Source: Frateuria_A sp051900425 (GTDB lineage: Bacteria; Pseudomonadota; Gammaproteobacteria; Xanthomonadales; Rhodanobacteraceae). Taken from it: 64,000 nt of DNA. Position 1 is the stretch's first letter, and each line of letters opens with the position of its first letter. The translations under genes were made by a program, and so were the position numbers. Location of the stretch: NCBI RefSeq assembly GCF_051900425.1, contig NZ_JBHZGK010000001.1, positions 62,001-126,000 of the forward strand. Direction: 5' to 3'. This document shows, one piece after another, positions 8,610-17,212 of this stretch. Under the pieces are notes generated by a model that worked only from the letters and a program-made list of their open reading frames with translations, made no database searches and had not been told where the DNA came from.

Positions 8610-8770
8610 GCTTCCCGGCAAGGCGTCCCCCATCCGCCCTTCGGGCACCTTCCCCCGTGGAACGGGGAAAGGATCCAGATGCCGCCTGCCGCCATCCCCG
8701 GATACCAGCTACCGAGCCTTCCCCCGCGCGCAGGGAAGGTGCCCAAAGGGTGGATGGGGGAAGCCTGCGG
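8610..8770. repeat. Intergenic repeat family A
   Basis: Two inverted units, cccccatccgcccttcgggcaccttcccccgtggaacggggaaagg and ccttcccccgcgcgcagggaaggtgcccaaagggtggatgggggaagcc, separated by a 30-base spacer. It fills the gap between the convergent fnr and MBL ribonuclease genes and could fold into a long hairpin that acts as a bidirectional transcript end. Confidence 0.75.
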
Positions 8771-8781
8771 GAAACCCCGCC

Positions 8782-10173
8782 TCATTCCAGCCGGATCGGC
8801 TCCCCCATGCCCGGCATCTGCCAACCCACGCCCAGCCCGGTCAGCGCCTCGCCCATGCCTTGCATGCCGCGGTCATACTCGCCGTGCACCAGGAACACCC
8901 GCCGCCGCGGCGAGTCGCCCAGCCAGTCCAGCAGGTCGGGACGGCCGGCATGGGCGGAGAAACCGTTGATCGTCCACACCTGCGCGCGTACCGGGATGTC
9001 CTGGTTGAACACGCGCACGCTGGCGGCGCCGTCGATGATCCGCCGGGCCAGCGTGCCCTGCGCAGCATAGCCGACGAACACCACGCTGCTGCGCTCGCGC
9101 CAGAGGTTGTGCTTCAGGTGGTGGCGCACGCGCCCGCCGGTGCACATGCCCGAGCCGGCCAGGATGATGGCGCCGCCGTCGACCGCGTTGATCGCCATCG
9201 ACTCCTGCGTGCTGCGGGTGAAATGCAGGCCGGGCATGGCGAACGGGTCGCCGTGCTGCAGCACGCGCAGGAATTGCGCATCGAAGCATTCAGGGTGCCG
9301 CCGGTAGATCTCGGTGGCAGAGATCGCCATCGGCGAATCGAGGAACACACGCACGTGCGGCGGCACGTGGCCGTCGCGCAGGCCCAGGTGCAGGTAGTAA
9401 AGAATCTCCTGCGTGCGCTCCAGCGCGAAGGTGGGAATCACCACGTTGCCCCGCCGCCCCACCGTCTCGCGGATGGCCTGGTAGAGCTCGGCCACCGAGT
9501 CGGGCACCGAGCGGTGCGGACGGTCGCCATAGGTGCATTCCATCGCCACGTAGTCGGCCGGCGCCGCGGGCACCGGATCGCGCAGCAGCGGACGGCCGGG
9601 GTTGCCCAGGTCGCCCGAGAAAAGCATCGTGCGCTGCCCGGCGCCGTCGCCGAGTGTCAGCAGCACCTGCGCTGATCCCAGGATGTGCCCGGCGTCCAGT
9701 AAGCGCGCGCGGATGCCGGGCGCGACCACGATGTCGTGCCCGTAGCCCAGCCCCGGTTCGAAGAAGTCGATCGCGTGCAGCGCATCGTCGAGCGTATACA
9801 GCGGTTCGGATGACTCCTCGCCGCGGCGGTCGCTGCGTGCCGCGCGACGGGCGTCCTCTTCCTGCAGCCCGGCGGCGTCCAGCAGCACCAGCCGCGCCAG
9901 CTCCCGGGTGGCCGAGGTGGCCAGGATGCGTCCGCGGAAACCCTGCCGCACCAGCCGCGGGATGCGCCCGCAATGGTCCAGGTGCGCGTGGGTCAGCAGC
10001 AGTGCGTCGATCGTGGCCGGCTCGAAGCCGAACGGCTCGGCGTTGGCCTCTTCGGTGGCGTGGTCGCCCTGGAACATGCCGCAATCGACCAGCACCCGGC
10101 GGCCATTGCATTCGACCAGGTGGCACGAACCGGTGACCTGTTTGGCGGCACCGTGGCAGCTGTAGACGAGCAT
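8782..10173 (-). CDS. MBL-fold RNA-processing nuclease (beta-CASP family)
   Basis: 463 residues of the metallo-beta-lactamase/beta-CASP family, which includes CPSF73/Ysh1-like ribonucleases. The zinc signature is LTHAHLDHCGRIP, followed by DAGHILGSAQV, LFSGDLGNPG, the beta-CASP motif DSPMA, GSGMCTGGRVRHHLKH and the terminal INGFSAHAGRPDLLDW. These are the motif 1-4 and A-C elements expected for an active nuclease. The ATG at 10173 has GGAG seven bases upstream. A perfect TTGAC-N4-GTCAA box 53 bases upstream puts it under probable FNR control, so a role in RNA turnover at low oxygen is inferred. Confidence 0.9.
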   Translation of the reverse strand: MLVYSCHGAAKQVTGSCHLVECNGRRVLVDCGMFQGDHATEEANAEPFGFEPATIDALLLTHAHLDHCGRIPRLVRQGFRGRILATSATRELARLVLLDAAGLQEEDARRAARSDRRGEESSEPLYTLDDALHAIDFFEPGLGYGHDIVVAPGIRARLLDAGHILGSAQVLLTLGDGAGQRTMLFSGDLGNPGRPLLRDPVPAAPADYVAMECTYGDRPHRSVPDSVAELYQAIRETVGRRGNVVIPTFALERTQEILYYLHLGLRDGHVPPHVRVFLDSPMAISATEIYRRHPECFDAQFLRVLQHGDPFAMPGLHFTRSTQESMAINAVDGGAIILAGSGMCTGGRVRHHLKHNLWRERSSVVFVGYAAQGTLARRIIDGAASVRVFNQDIPVRAQVWTINGFSAHAGRPDLLDWLGDSPRRRVFLVHGEYDRGMQGMGEALTGLGVGWQMPGMGEPIRLE

Positions 10174-10198
10174 CGCATCGCTCCGTGGCGTTGGGGGA

Positions 10199-10239
10199 AC
10201 TCTCGCACGGTGCGCGCGGGCGCGCTTGACCGCCGTCAA
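10199..10239 (-). promoter_or_regulatory. FNR box and promoter of the MBL nuclease gene
   Basis: TTGACCGCCGTCAA at 10226-10239 is a perfect five-base inverted repeat with FNR/Dnr-type half-sites. On the minus strand a weak -10 (GAGAGT, 10204-10199) lies 21 bases downstream, which predicts transcription from about 10192. That gives a 19-base leader carrying the GGAG ribosome site. Confidence 0.6.
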
Positions 10240-10315
10240 GGAGGCGCTCGCCACTTTTCTCCCGGCACGAGAAAGCCGGCAGCTGCCCTGCTGCGAACGG
10301 CGGGTTCGAGCTACT

Positions 10316-10386
10316 TGCAGGAGCGCACCCGTGCGCGACCGCCGGTGCGGCCAGCTCCGCGGTCGCGCGCAGGGTGCGCTCCTACA
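10316..10386. repeat. Intergenic inverted repeat family C (copy 1)
   Basis: TGCAGGAGCGCACCcgtgcgcgaccg ... cggtcgcgcgcagGGTGCGCTCCTACA forms a long imperfect hairpin of about 25 bp arms. Related copies are at 41105-41166, 41276-41310 and 46697-46756. Read on the minus strand, the first bases of the element (TAGGAGCGCACC) provide the TAG stop codon of the P-type ATPase gene. Confidence 0.85.
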
Positions 10387-12910
10387 GGGGATGTCTCACT
10401 TGCGAAGTCGTGCGAGACATTCCGCGCAACGCCTCCAGCCAGGCGAGGATGCCGGCGAGCATCGCCAGCAGGGCGGCGGTGGCGGCCGGGCCGGGCAGGG
10501 CAATGTCCATCACGGTGCGCAGGAACGGCACGCCGAAGGCGGCCAGCAGCATCAACGCCAGCGCGGCGGCCATGCGCGCGATCCAGCGATTGCCGCGCGC
10601 CGGGCGCGCCAGCACCGCACGGGTCGGATGGCGGTTGGCCAGGATCAGCAGGAACAACCCGCCCAGCAACGCCGCGAACACCACGCCGCGCGCCTGCGCG
10701 GCCTCCACGCCGTAGCTCAGCATCAGGCCGAAGCCGGGCAGCAGCACGGTCGCCACGCCCAGTCCCTGCACCACCGCGCGGGCCAGCCGGCCGGCAGCGA
10801 ACGGCGATTCGCCCGCCGCACGCGGGGGACGCGTCATCACGTCGCCGGCTTCCGGCTCGGCCTCGAACACGATCGAGCAGGCCGGGTCGATCAACAGTTC
10901 CAGCAGCACGATGTGCACCGGCATCAGCAGCACCGGCCAGTGCAGCAGGGTCGGTACCAGCGCCAGCGCGATGATCGGCATGTGCACGGCGAACACGAAG
11001 CCGGTTGCCTTGGCGATGTTGTCGTAGATGCGCCGGCCCTGGCGGATGGCCGCCACGATGCTGGCGAAGCTGTCGTCCAGCAGTACCAGCGCGGCCGCCT
11101 CGCGCGCCACGTCGGTGCCGCGTTCGCCCATAGCGATGCCGACGTCGGCGGCTTTGAGCGCTGGGGCGTCGTTGACGCCGTCGCCGGTCATCGCCACCAC
11201 CTGGCGGTCCGCGCGCAGCAACTGCACCAGGCGCAGCTTCTGCTCGGGCTTGAGCCGCGCGCACAGGTCGACATGGTGCAGGCGCTCGCGCAATGCGGCG
11301 TCGTCCAGCGCCGCCAGGTCGGCGCCGGTGAGCACGTCGGTGCGCTCGCCCAGGCCGACCTGGCGGGCGATCGCGCGCGCGGTGGCCGGGTGGTCGCCGG
11401 TCATCATCAGGATGCGCACGCCGGCGGCGCGGCATTCGGCGATCGCGGCCGGCACCTCCGGCCGCGGCGGATCGGCCAGCCCGATCAGGCCGAGGAATTC
11501 GAAATCGAAGTCGTGCTGGCTGGCCGGCCAGGCTTCGCCGGTCCAGTGCCCGCGGGCCACGGCCAGCACGCGCAGGCCGCGCGCGGCCATCGCCTCGACT
11601 TCAGCCAGGATCGACGCGGCACGCCCGGCGGGGAGGTGGCACAGGTCGATCACCGCTTCGGGCGCGCCCTTGGTGGCCAGCAGGTGGCGCGTGCAGGTGT
11701 CGCAGGGAAACACCCGCGTCATCGCGAGGATCTGCGGCGAGAGCGCGTATTCGGTCTCGGCCGACCAGTCCGCGTGCACGTGCTCGGTGTGCACCAGCCA
11801 GTGCAGGCCGAAGCGCTGGATGGCCTTCTCCATCGGGTCGAACGGATCGCTGGGCGTGGCCAGCATGGCGAACTCGACCAGCCGGTGGAACGTCTCGGCC
11901 AGCCCGGTCGCGCCGGCGTCCACGAAGTGTTGTCCGTCGACCGCCAGTTCGGCCACCTGCATGCGGTTTTGCGTGAGCGTACCGGTCTTGTCCACCGCCA
12001 GCACCGAGATGGCGCCCAGCGCCTCCACCGCCGGCACGCGCCGGGTGAGCACCTTGCGCCGCGAGATGCGCCAGGCGCCCAGCGCGAGGAATACGGTGAG
12101 GATGACCGGGATTTCCTCCGGCAGGATCGCCATCGCCAGCGCGATACCGCCGAGCAGGCTTTCCAGCGGGCCGCGGTTGTCCCACAGCCAGGAAAGCAGC
12201 GCGTACAGCGCGGCCAGCGCCAGGCCGCCGATGGCGAGATGGCGGATCAGCCGGCGCGAGGCGCGCTGCAGGCCGCTGGGCGCTTCGTGCGTCTGCGCCA
12301 GGGCCTCGCCAATGCGGCCGACTGCAGTCGCGCCGCCGGTCGCGTTGACGCTGGCGAGGCCCAGCCCGCGGGTCACCACCGTGCTGGCATGCACGGCATC
12401 CTCGCCCCCGGGTTCGCGCGCCACCGGGACCGATTCGCCGGTCAGCAGCGACTCGTCCACTTCGAGCCGGCCTTCCAGCAGCGTCGCGTCGGCGGCGATG
12501 CGATCGCCTTCGCGCAGCACCAGCAGGTCGCCCGGGACCACTTCGGCGCCGGCCACGCGCAGCTCCTCGCCGCCGCGGATCACCAGTGCGCGCGGGGCGG
12601 AAAGCTCGCGCAACGACTCGAGCGCGCGCTGGGTCTTGCGCTCCTGCAACAGGGTGATGCCGATCACCACGAACACGGCCGAGAGCAGGAACGCCGCTTC
12701 GGCGCGATCGCCCAGCGCCAGGTACAGGCCGCCGGCGCACAGCAGCATCAGGAACATCGGTTCGGACAGCACGCCCAGCACGATCGCGCCGAAGCTCTTG
12801 CGCGTGCTGCCGGGCAGCAGGTTGGGACCGTGCGCGGTCAGGCGGCGCGCCGCTTCGGCGGCGTCCAGGCCTTCGCGGGCGGCGGACGGCGCGCGCTCGG
12901 TGGTGACCAT
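10382..12910 (-). CDS. Cation-transporting P-type ATPase (P2-like)
   Basis: 842 residues with the full P-type ATPase layout: N-terminal cation ATPase domain, two helices, actuator with TGES (157-160), helices with PEEIPV in M4 (264-269), the phosphorylation site D307 in DKTGTLT, nucleotide domain (KGAPE), the hinge TGDGVNDAPALKAADVGIAMG and a C-terminal helix block. The M4 PEEIPV replaces the PEGLP of calcium pumps, so the ion (calcium, magnesium or other) is uncertain. It is four bases after the USP gene and third in an SDR-USP-ATPase operon with an FNR box. In Pseudomonas the anaerobic Anr regulon also contains such an ATPase and USP proteins. Confidence 0.9.
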   Translation of the reverse strand: MVTTERAPSAAREGLDAAEAARRLTAHGPNLLPGSTRKSFGAIVLGVLSEPMFLMLLCAGGLYLALGDRAEAAFLLSAVFVVIGITLLQERKTQRALESLRELSAPRALVIRGGEELRVAGAEVVPGDLLVLREGDRIAADATLLEGRLEVDESLLTGESVPVAREPGGEDAVHASTVVTRGLGLASVNATGGATAVGRIGEALAQTHEAPSGLQRASRRLIRHLAIGGLALAALYALLSWLWDNRGPLESLLGGIALAMAILPEEIPVILTVFLALGAWRISRRKVLTRRVPAVEALGAISVLAVDKTGTLTQNRMQVAELAVDGQHFVDAGATGLAETFHRLVEFAMLATPSDPFDPMEKAIQRFGLHWLVHTEHVHADWSAETEYALSPQILAMTRVFPCDTCTRHLLATKGAPEAVIDLCHLPAGRAASILAEVEAMAARGLRVLAVARGHWTGEAWPASQHDFDFEFLGLIGLADPPRPEVPAAIAECRAAGVRILMMTGDHPATARAIARQVGLGERTDVLTGADLAALDDAALRERLHHVDLCARLKPEQKLRLVQLLRADRQVVAMTGDGVNDAPALKAADVGIAMGERGTDVAREAAALVLLDDSFASIVAAIRQGRRIYDNIAKATGFVFAVHMPIIALALVPTLLHWPVLLMPVHIVLLELLIDPACSIVFEAEPEAGDVMTRPPRAAGESPFAAGRLARAVVQGLGVATVLLPGFGLMLSYGVEAAQARGVVFAALLGGLFLLILANRHPTRAVLARPARGNRWIARMAAALALMLLAAFGVPFLRTVMDIALPGPAATAALLAMLAGILAWLEALRGMSRTTSQVRHPL

Positions 12911-12914
12911 GTCG

Positions 12915-13352
12915 CTAGCGGTGGACCAGCACGGGCACGTCCGATTCGAGAATCACCCGCTGCGCCTGGCTGCCCAGCAACAGCCGGTCCAGCCCACGCC
13001 AGCCGTGGCTGCCCATCACGATCAGGTCGCAACCTTCGCGGCGAGCCACCTCAAGGATGGCGCGGTGCGGGCGCGGGTTGGTCTCCAGGCTGCACTGGCA
13101 GGCGACACCGGCAGCATCGGCGTGCTCGCGCACGGCCGCCAGGTAGCGCGCGCCCGCTTCCTCGGCGCTGTCGGCGTACTCGGCGTCGCTGGTGGCAATG
13201 ATCTCGTTGAGGAACGGCACCGCCGGCAGCGGTACCACCACGTGCACCGCGTGCACGCGTGCGCCGAGCTGGTGCGCCAGCGCGATGCCGGCATCGGCGG
13301 CGCGCAGCGAAAGGTCCGAGCCGTCGACAGGAAGCAGGATGTGCTTGTACAT
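12915..13352 (-). CDS. Universal stress protein (UspA family)
   Basis: 145 residues forming a single Usp domain: N-terminal MYKHILLPVDGSDLS, and the ATP-binding signature GSHGWRGLDRLLLGSQAQRVI near the C-terminus (G-x2-G-x9-G-S/T pattern). Such proteins bind ATP and aid survival under energy or oxygen limitation. The ATG has GGAG upstream. It lies 17 bases after the SDR gene and four bases before the P-type ATPase gene, so the three are almost certainly co-transcribed from the FNR-type promoter near 14190. Confidence 0.93.
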   Translation of the reverse strand: MYKHILLPVDGSDLSLRAADAGIALAHQLGARVHAVHVVVPLPAVPFLNEIIATSDAEYADSAEEAGARYLAAVREHADAAGVACQCSLETNPRPHRAILEVARREGCDLIVMGSHGWRGLDRLLLGSQAQRVILESDVPVLVHR

Positions 13353-13369
13353 GAAGCGCTCCAGAGGGG

Positions 13370-14131
13370 TCAGCGACAGGTGTAGCCGCCGTCGATCACC
13401 AGCTCGCTGCCGGTGACGAAGCGGGATTCGTCCGAGGCCAGGTAGACCACGCCCCAGGCGATGTCGTCCGGCTCGCCCAGGTGGCCCAGCGGGTGCAGCG
13501 CGGCGGTGTCGCGCCGGTGCTGCTGCGCGTCGCCCCCCATTGAGGCGATGTGCTGCTCGACCATGGGCGTCCAGATGAAGCCCGGGTGGATCGAGTTCAC
13601 GCGGATGCGGTCGGCGGCGTAGAGCAGCGCGTCGGTCTTGCTCATCAGCCGGACCGCGCCCTTGGAGGCGTGGTAGGGCGGTACGTCGGGGGCGCCGACC
13701 AGGCCGTAGATCGACGACAGGTTGATGATGCTGCCGCCGCCAGCCGCGCGCATCGGCGCGATCGCGTGCTTGGTGCCGAAGAACACACCCTTGACGTTGA
13801 CTGCCTGCACGCGGTCCCACTCGGCCTCGGTCAGCTCGTGCGTGGGCTTGTTCGGACCGGCGATGCCGGCGTTGTTGACCAGCACGTTCAGGCCGCCGAA
13901 CGCGGCCACCGTGGCGGCGACGGCCGCAGCGACCTCCGCCTCGGCCGACACATCCGCGTGCAGGTAGCGGGCATGATCGCCCAGTTCGGCGGCCAGCCGT
14001 TGCCCCGCCTCGTCGTGCACGTCCACGATCGCCACTCTCGCGCCCGCTTCCACCATGCGCCGCGCGCAGGCCGCGCCGATGCCTACGGCGCCGCCGGTGA
14101 CCAGTGCGGTCTTGCCATCGAGCCTGCCCAT
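13370..14131 (-). CDS. Short-chain dehydrogenase/reductase
   Basis: 253 residues of a classical SDR: the NAD(P)-binding motif is TGGAVGIGAA, followed by NNAGIAG, the catalytic serine in INLSSIYG, and YHASK (YxxxK). DVHD after the second strand carries an acidic residue, suggesting NAD over NADP. The C-terminus has the typical FVTGSELVIDGGYTCR. Substrate unknown. The ATG at 14131 is preceded by gaggag. It heads the operon with the universal stress protein and cation ATPase and lies downstream of an FNR-type box, so its role is probably redox balance at low oxygen (inference). Confidence 0.92.
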   Translation of the reverse strand: MGRLDGKTALVTGGAVGIGAACARRMVEAGARVAIVDVHDEAGQRLAAELGDHARYLHADVSAEAEVAAAVAATVAAFGGLNVLVNNAGIAGPNKPTHELTEAEWDRVQAVNVKGVFFGTKHAIAPMRAAGGGSIINLSSIYGLVGAPDVPPYHASKGAVRLMSKTDALLYAADRIRVNSIHPGFIWTPMVEQHIASMGGDAQQHRRDTAALHPLGHLGEPDDIAWGVVYLASDESRFVTGSELVIDGGYTCR

Positions 14132-14189
14132 GACCGGATCCTCCTCGTGCCGTGTGAAGCGAGCATGGAGCGGGCGGCGGCGAGCGATG

Positions 14190-14203
14190 CTGACCTGCGT
14201 CAA
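14190..14203 (-). promoter_or_regulatory. FNR box for the SDR-USP-ATPase operon
   Basis: Read on the minus strand, TTGACGCAGGTCAG. The central TGACGCAGGTCA is identical to the box in front of nirK. A start at -41.5 would be near 14155, with a possible -10 CATGCT at 14167-14162, giving a 24-base leader with the gaggag site. Confidence 0.6.
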
Positions 14204-14230
14204 CCCCCAGCGGGGCTGATTGACGCAGGA

Positions 14231-14272
14231 CTGATTCAGATCACGGCCGCTCCCGCGGGCCGGTCGGAGAAT
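14231..14272 (+). promoter_or_regulatory. FNR/Dnr box and promoter of nnrS
   Basis: CTGATTCAGATCAC at 14231-14244 has perfect TGAT and ATCA half-sites. GAGAAT at 14267-14272 is a 4/6 -10 placed 22 bases after the box, predicting transcription from about 14279. This is downstream of the ATG at 14271 and supports the next ATG, 14301, as the true start of nnrS. Confidence 0.65.
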
Positions 14273-14300
14273 GGCTCGCATTTCCAGCCGCGAGCCACGC

Positions 14301-15554
14301 ATGCGCGAGTCGCCTTCTTCCAGCCAGACCGTCCCACCCGCCACCGTCCCGCCGATCGCCGCGCTGCTTGCCGCCGCACCGCACCGCCCGCTGTTCCTCG
14401 CCGGCGCGCTGGCGGTGCTGACCAGCATGGCCTGGTGGGCGCTGGAGCTGGCCTCGATGCGCTTCGGCTGGCATGGCTGGCCACAGCCGCCGGTGCCGCC
14501 GGGCTGGGCGCACGCGATGCTGACCCAGTACGGCATGCTGCCGATGTTCATGTTCGGCTTCCTGCTGACCACGTTTCCCAAATGGCTCGCCCGGCCGTCC
14601 ATACGGCCACGGCAGTACGTGGTGGTGGCCGGTTCCGTGTTCGCCGGCTACCTGCTTTCGCACGTGGGGCTGCTCGACATGCCCTGGGTGCTGCGCGCCG
14701 GCATCGCGCTGATGCTGTTCGGCTACCTGGTCGGCGTGACCACGCTGGCCGGGGTGCTGCGTGCCTCGGAACACCGCAACCAGCACGCCTGGTCGTGCCT
14801 GGCGGGGCTGGGCCTGGGCGTGCTGGGACTGGCGGCGTTCCTTGGCTTCCTGTTCGGCGCGCCGGCGCACTGCGCGCGCTTCGCCATCAAGCTGGGCACG
14901 TTCGGGCTGCTGGTGCCTGTGTACTTCACGGTGGCGCACCGCATGGTCGCCTTCTTCAGCGGCAACGTGGCGAAGGGCTACGTGGTACGCCGGCCGGACT
15001 GGAGCCTGCCGCTGATGTGGCCGCTGCTGCTGGCGCACCTGGCGCTGGACCTGGCCCACGCGCAGGCTTGGCTGTGGCTGGTGGATGCGCCACTGGCGCT
15101 GCTGTTCGGCTGGCATGCGATCGCCTGGCAGCCGTGGAAGGCGATGCGTCCGGGCCTGCTCGCCGTGCTGCACCTGGCGTTCGCCTGGCTGCCGGTCGCG
15201 TTCGTGCTATATGCGGTGCAGAGCCTGTGCCTGTTCGCCGGGCACGGCCCGGTCCTCGGGCTGGCGCCGCTGCACGTGCTGACCATCGGCTACTTCGGCT
15301 CGATGCTGGTGGCGATGGTCACACGCGTCACCCAGGGCCACTCCGGCCGCCCGCTGCAGATGGGCGCGGTGCCATGGGCCTGCTTCGTGCTGCTGCAGGC
15401 TGTGGTGCTGCTGCGCGTGTGGGCGGAGCTGGCCCGCGACAGCTACCTGTGGCTCGTGGTCGCCGCCGCCGGCTGGCTGGTGGCATTCCTGCCCTGGGTG
15501 ATCCGCTCGGCCTGGATCTACCTGACCCCGCGCGTGGACGGCAGGCCCGGCTAG
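14301..15554 (+). CDS. nnrS: NnrS family membrane protein (nitric oxide response)
   Basis: About 417 residues with some twelve hydrophobic segments. NnrS is a haem- and copper-containing inner membrane protein found with denitrification genes; it relieves nitrosative stress. Family landmarks are HAMLTQYGMLPMFMFGFLLTTFPKWL near the N-terminus, TFGLLVPVYFTVAHRMVAFFSGN in the middle and HVLTIGYFGSMLVAMVTRVTQGHSGRPL later, with His residues as likely haem ligands. An earlier ATG at 14271 would overlap the predicted -10, so 14301 is chosen, although its ribosome site is weak. It lies between the SDR operon and nirK. Confidence 0.92.
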   Translation: MRESPSSSQTVPPATVPPIAALLAAAPHRPLFLAGALAVLTSMAWWALELASMRFGWHGWPQPPVPPGWAHAMLTQYGMLPMFMFGFLLTTFPKWLARPSIRPRQYVVVAGSVFAGYLLSHVGLLDMPWVLRAGIALMLFGYLVGVTTLAGVLRASEHRNQHAWSCLAGLGLGVLGLAAFLGFLFGAPAHCARFAIKLGTFGLLVPVYFTVAHRMVAFFSGNVAKGYVVRRPDWSLPLMWPLLLAHLALDLAHAQAWLWLVDAPLALLFGWHAIAWQPWKAMRPGLLAVLHLAFAWLPVAFVLYAVQSLCLFAGHGPVLGLAPLHVLTIGYFGSMLVAMVTRVTQGHSGRPLQMGAVPWACFVLLQAVVLLRVWAELARDSYLWLVVAAAGWLVAFLPWVIRSAWIYLTPRVDGRPG

Positions 15555-15619
15555 GTTAGACATCTCGGCAACATCGTTCTGTGGCAGGGTGACGCATCAG
15601 GCCGGTTCCGGCAGCGGGC

Positions 15620-15660
15620 GTGACGCAGGTCAAGCGCGTCAACGGTCAGGAATCTAGCCT
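15620..15660 (+). promoter_or_regulatory. FNR/Dnr box and promoter of nirK
   Basis: GTGACGCAGGTCAA at 15620-15633 with TGAC/GTCA half-sites. TAGCCT at 15655-15660 is placed 21 bases later as the -10, giving a start near 15667 and a leader of about 21 bases that holds AGGAG (15677-15681). Class II geometry. Confidence 0.7.
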
Positions 15661-15688
15661 GATCCCCAGGAACCACAGGAGATCTCCC

Positions 15689-17209
15689 ATGCCACGACGG
15701 TTGTCCCTCGTGCTCGCGGCCGCCAGCATGTTGGCCCTGGCCGGCTGCACGGACAAGAAACCCGCCGATGCCACCCCCGCGGCCACCGCAAAGGCGGCAT
15801 CCACGTCGGTGTCGGCGCCGACCGACTTCGGTCCGCCGGAGGGCGAGCCGATCCACGCGGTGCTCACCAGCCCGCCGAACGTGCCGCCCCCGATCCACCG
15901 CGATTACCCGGCCAAGGTGATCGTCGAGCTGGAGGTGATCGAGAAGGAGATGCCGATCTCCGAGGGTGTCACCTACACCTACTGGACGTTCGGCGGCACC
16001 GTGCCGGGCAGCTTCATCCGCGTGCGTCAGGGCGACACGGTCGAGTTCCATCTCAAGAACGCGCCCGACAGCAAGATGCCGCACAACATCGACCTGCACG
16101 GCGTCACCGGTCCCGGTGGCGGCGCCGCCTCGAGCTTCACCGCGCCGGGGCACGAGTCGCAGTTCACCTTCAAAGCGCTTAACGCCGGCATCTACGTCTA
16201 CCACTGCGCCACCGCGCCGGTCGGCATGCACATCGCCAACGGCATGTACGGCCTGATCCTGGTCGAACCGCCGGAGGGTTTGCCGAAGGTCGACCACGAG
16301 TACTACGTGATGCAGGGCGACTTCTATACGACCGGCAAGTACCGCGAGAAAGGCCACCAGCCGTTCGACATGGACAAGGCCATCGACGAAAACCCGACCT
16401 ACGTCTTGTTCAACGGCCACGAAGGCGCGCTGACCGGCGACAAGGCGCTGACCGCGAAAGTCGGCGAGTCGGTGCGCCTGTTCATCGGCAACGGTGGCCC
16501 GAACCTGGTCTCCAGTTTCCACGTGATCGGCGAGATCTTCGACCGCGTGCAGCAGGAAGGCGGCACCCATCCGCAGGAGAACGTGCAGACCACGTTGATC
16601 CCCGCCGGTGGCGCCGCGATCGTCGAGTTCCATACCGACGTGCCCGGCAGCTACGTGATGGTCGATCATTCGATCTTCCGCGCGTTCAACAAGGGCGCGA
16701 TGGCGATCCTCAAAGTCGACGGCCCGGAAAACAAGGCGATCTACTCGGGCAAGGAGGTCGACTCGGTCTACCTCGGCGATCGCGCCGAACCCAACCTCAA
16801 GGCCGTCACCGTCGCGGCCAAGGCGCACGCGGCCGGCAACCTGAGCAAGGACGAGCAGATCGCCGCCGGCAAGCAGCTGTTCACCGGCACCTGCTCGGTC
16901 TGCCACCAGGCCAACGGTGAAGGCCTGCCGGGCGTGTTCCCGCCGCTGGCCAAGTCCGACTACCTGGCCAAGCAGGACAAGAACCACCTGATCTCGATCC
17001 CGCTGCATGGCCTGACCGGCAAGGTCACGGTCAACGGCAAGGAATACGACTCGGTCATGCCGCCGATGTCCCAGCTCACCGACGACGAGGTGGCGAATCT
17101 GCTGACCTACGTGCTCAACAGCTGGGGCAACCCGGGCGGGCAGGTGACCAAGGAAGAGGTGGCCAAGGTGCGCGCCCAGCCGGCCCCGGCGCCGACGATG
17201 GAGCACTGA
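15689..17209 (+). CDS. nirK: Copper nitrite reductase with fused cytochrome c domain, lipoprotein
   Basis: Reduces nitrite to nitric oxide. The 506-residue precursor has a lipoprotein signal ending in LALAGC (C20), two cupredoxin domains (about 55-350) and a C-terminal cytochrome c (about 385-485). Type 1 copper ligands are H132, C173, H181 and M186. Type 2 ligands are H137, H172 and H327. Catalytic D135 and H278 are present. Haem attaches at CSVCH (402-406) with M457 or M460 as distal ligand. The fused haem domain can deliver electrons directly, and the lipid anchor would keep it on a membrane in the periplasm. AGGAG precedes the ATG. nirV and sco follow directly. Confidence 0.96.
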   Translation: MPRRLSLVLAAASMLALAGCTDKKPADATPAATAKAASTSVSAPTDFGPPEGEPIHAVLTSPPNVPPPIHRDYPAKVIVELEVIEKEMPISEGVTYTYWTFGGTVPGSFIRVRQGDTVEFHLKNAPDSKMPHNIDLHGVTGPGGGAASSFTAPGHESQFTFKALNAGIYVYHCATAPVGMHIANGMYGLILVEPPEGLPKVDHEYYVMQGDFYTTGKYREKGHQPFDMDKAIDENPTYVLFNGHEGALTGDKALTAKVGESVRLFIGNGGPNLVSSFHVIGEIFDRVQQEGGTHPQENVQTTLIPAGGAAIVEFHTDVPGSYVMVDHSIFRAFNKGAMAILKVDGPENKAIYSGKEVDSVYLGDRAEPNLKAVTVAAKAHAAGNLSKDEQIAAGKQLFTGTCSVCHQANGEGLPGVFPPLAKSDYLAKQDKNHLISIPLHGLTGKVTVNGKEYDSVMPPMSQLTDDEVANLLTYVLNSWGNPGGQVTKEEVAKVRAQPAPAPTMEH

Positions 17210-17212
17210 GCG

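Noticed and set aside
10226..13201. Very long plus-strand open frame (about 990 codons) across the P-type ATPase and stress protein genes
   Set aside because: It is antisense to clear family members and its translation is Arg/Gln/His-rich with no domain; long antisense frames are expected at this GC content.
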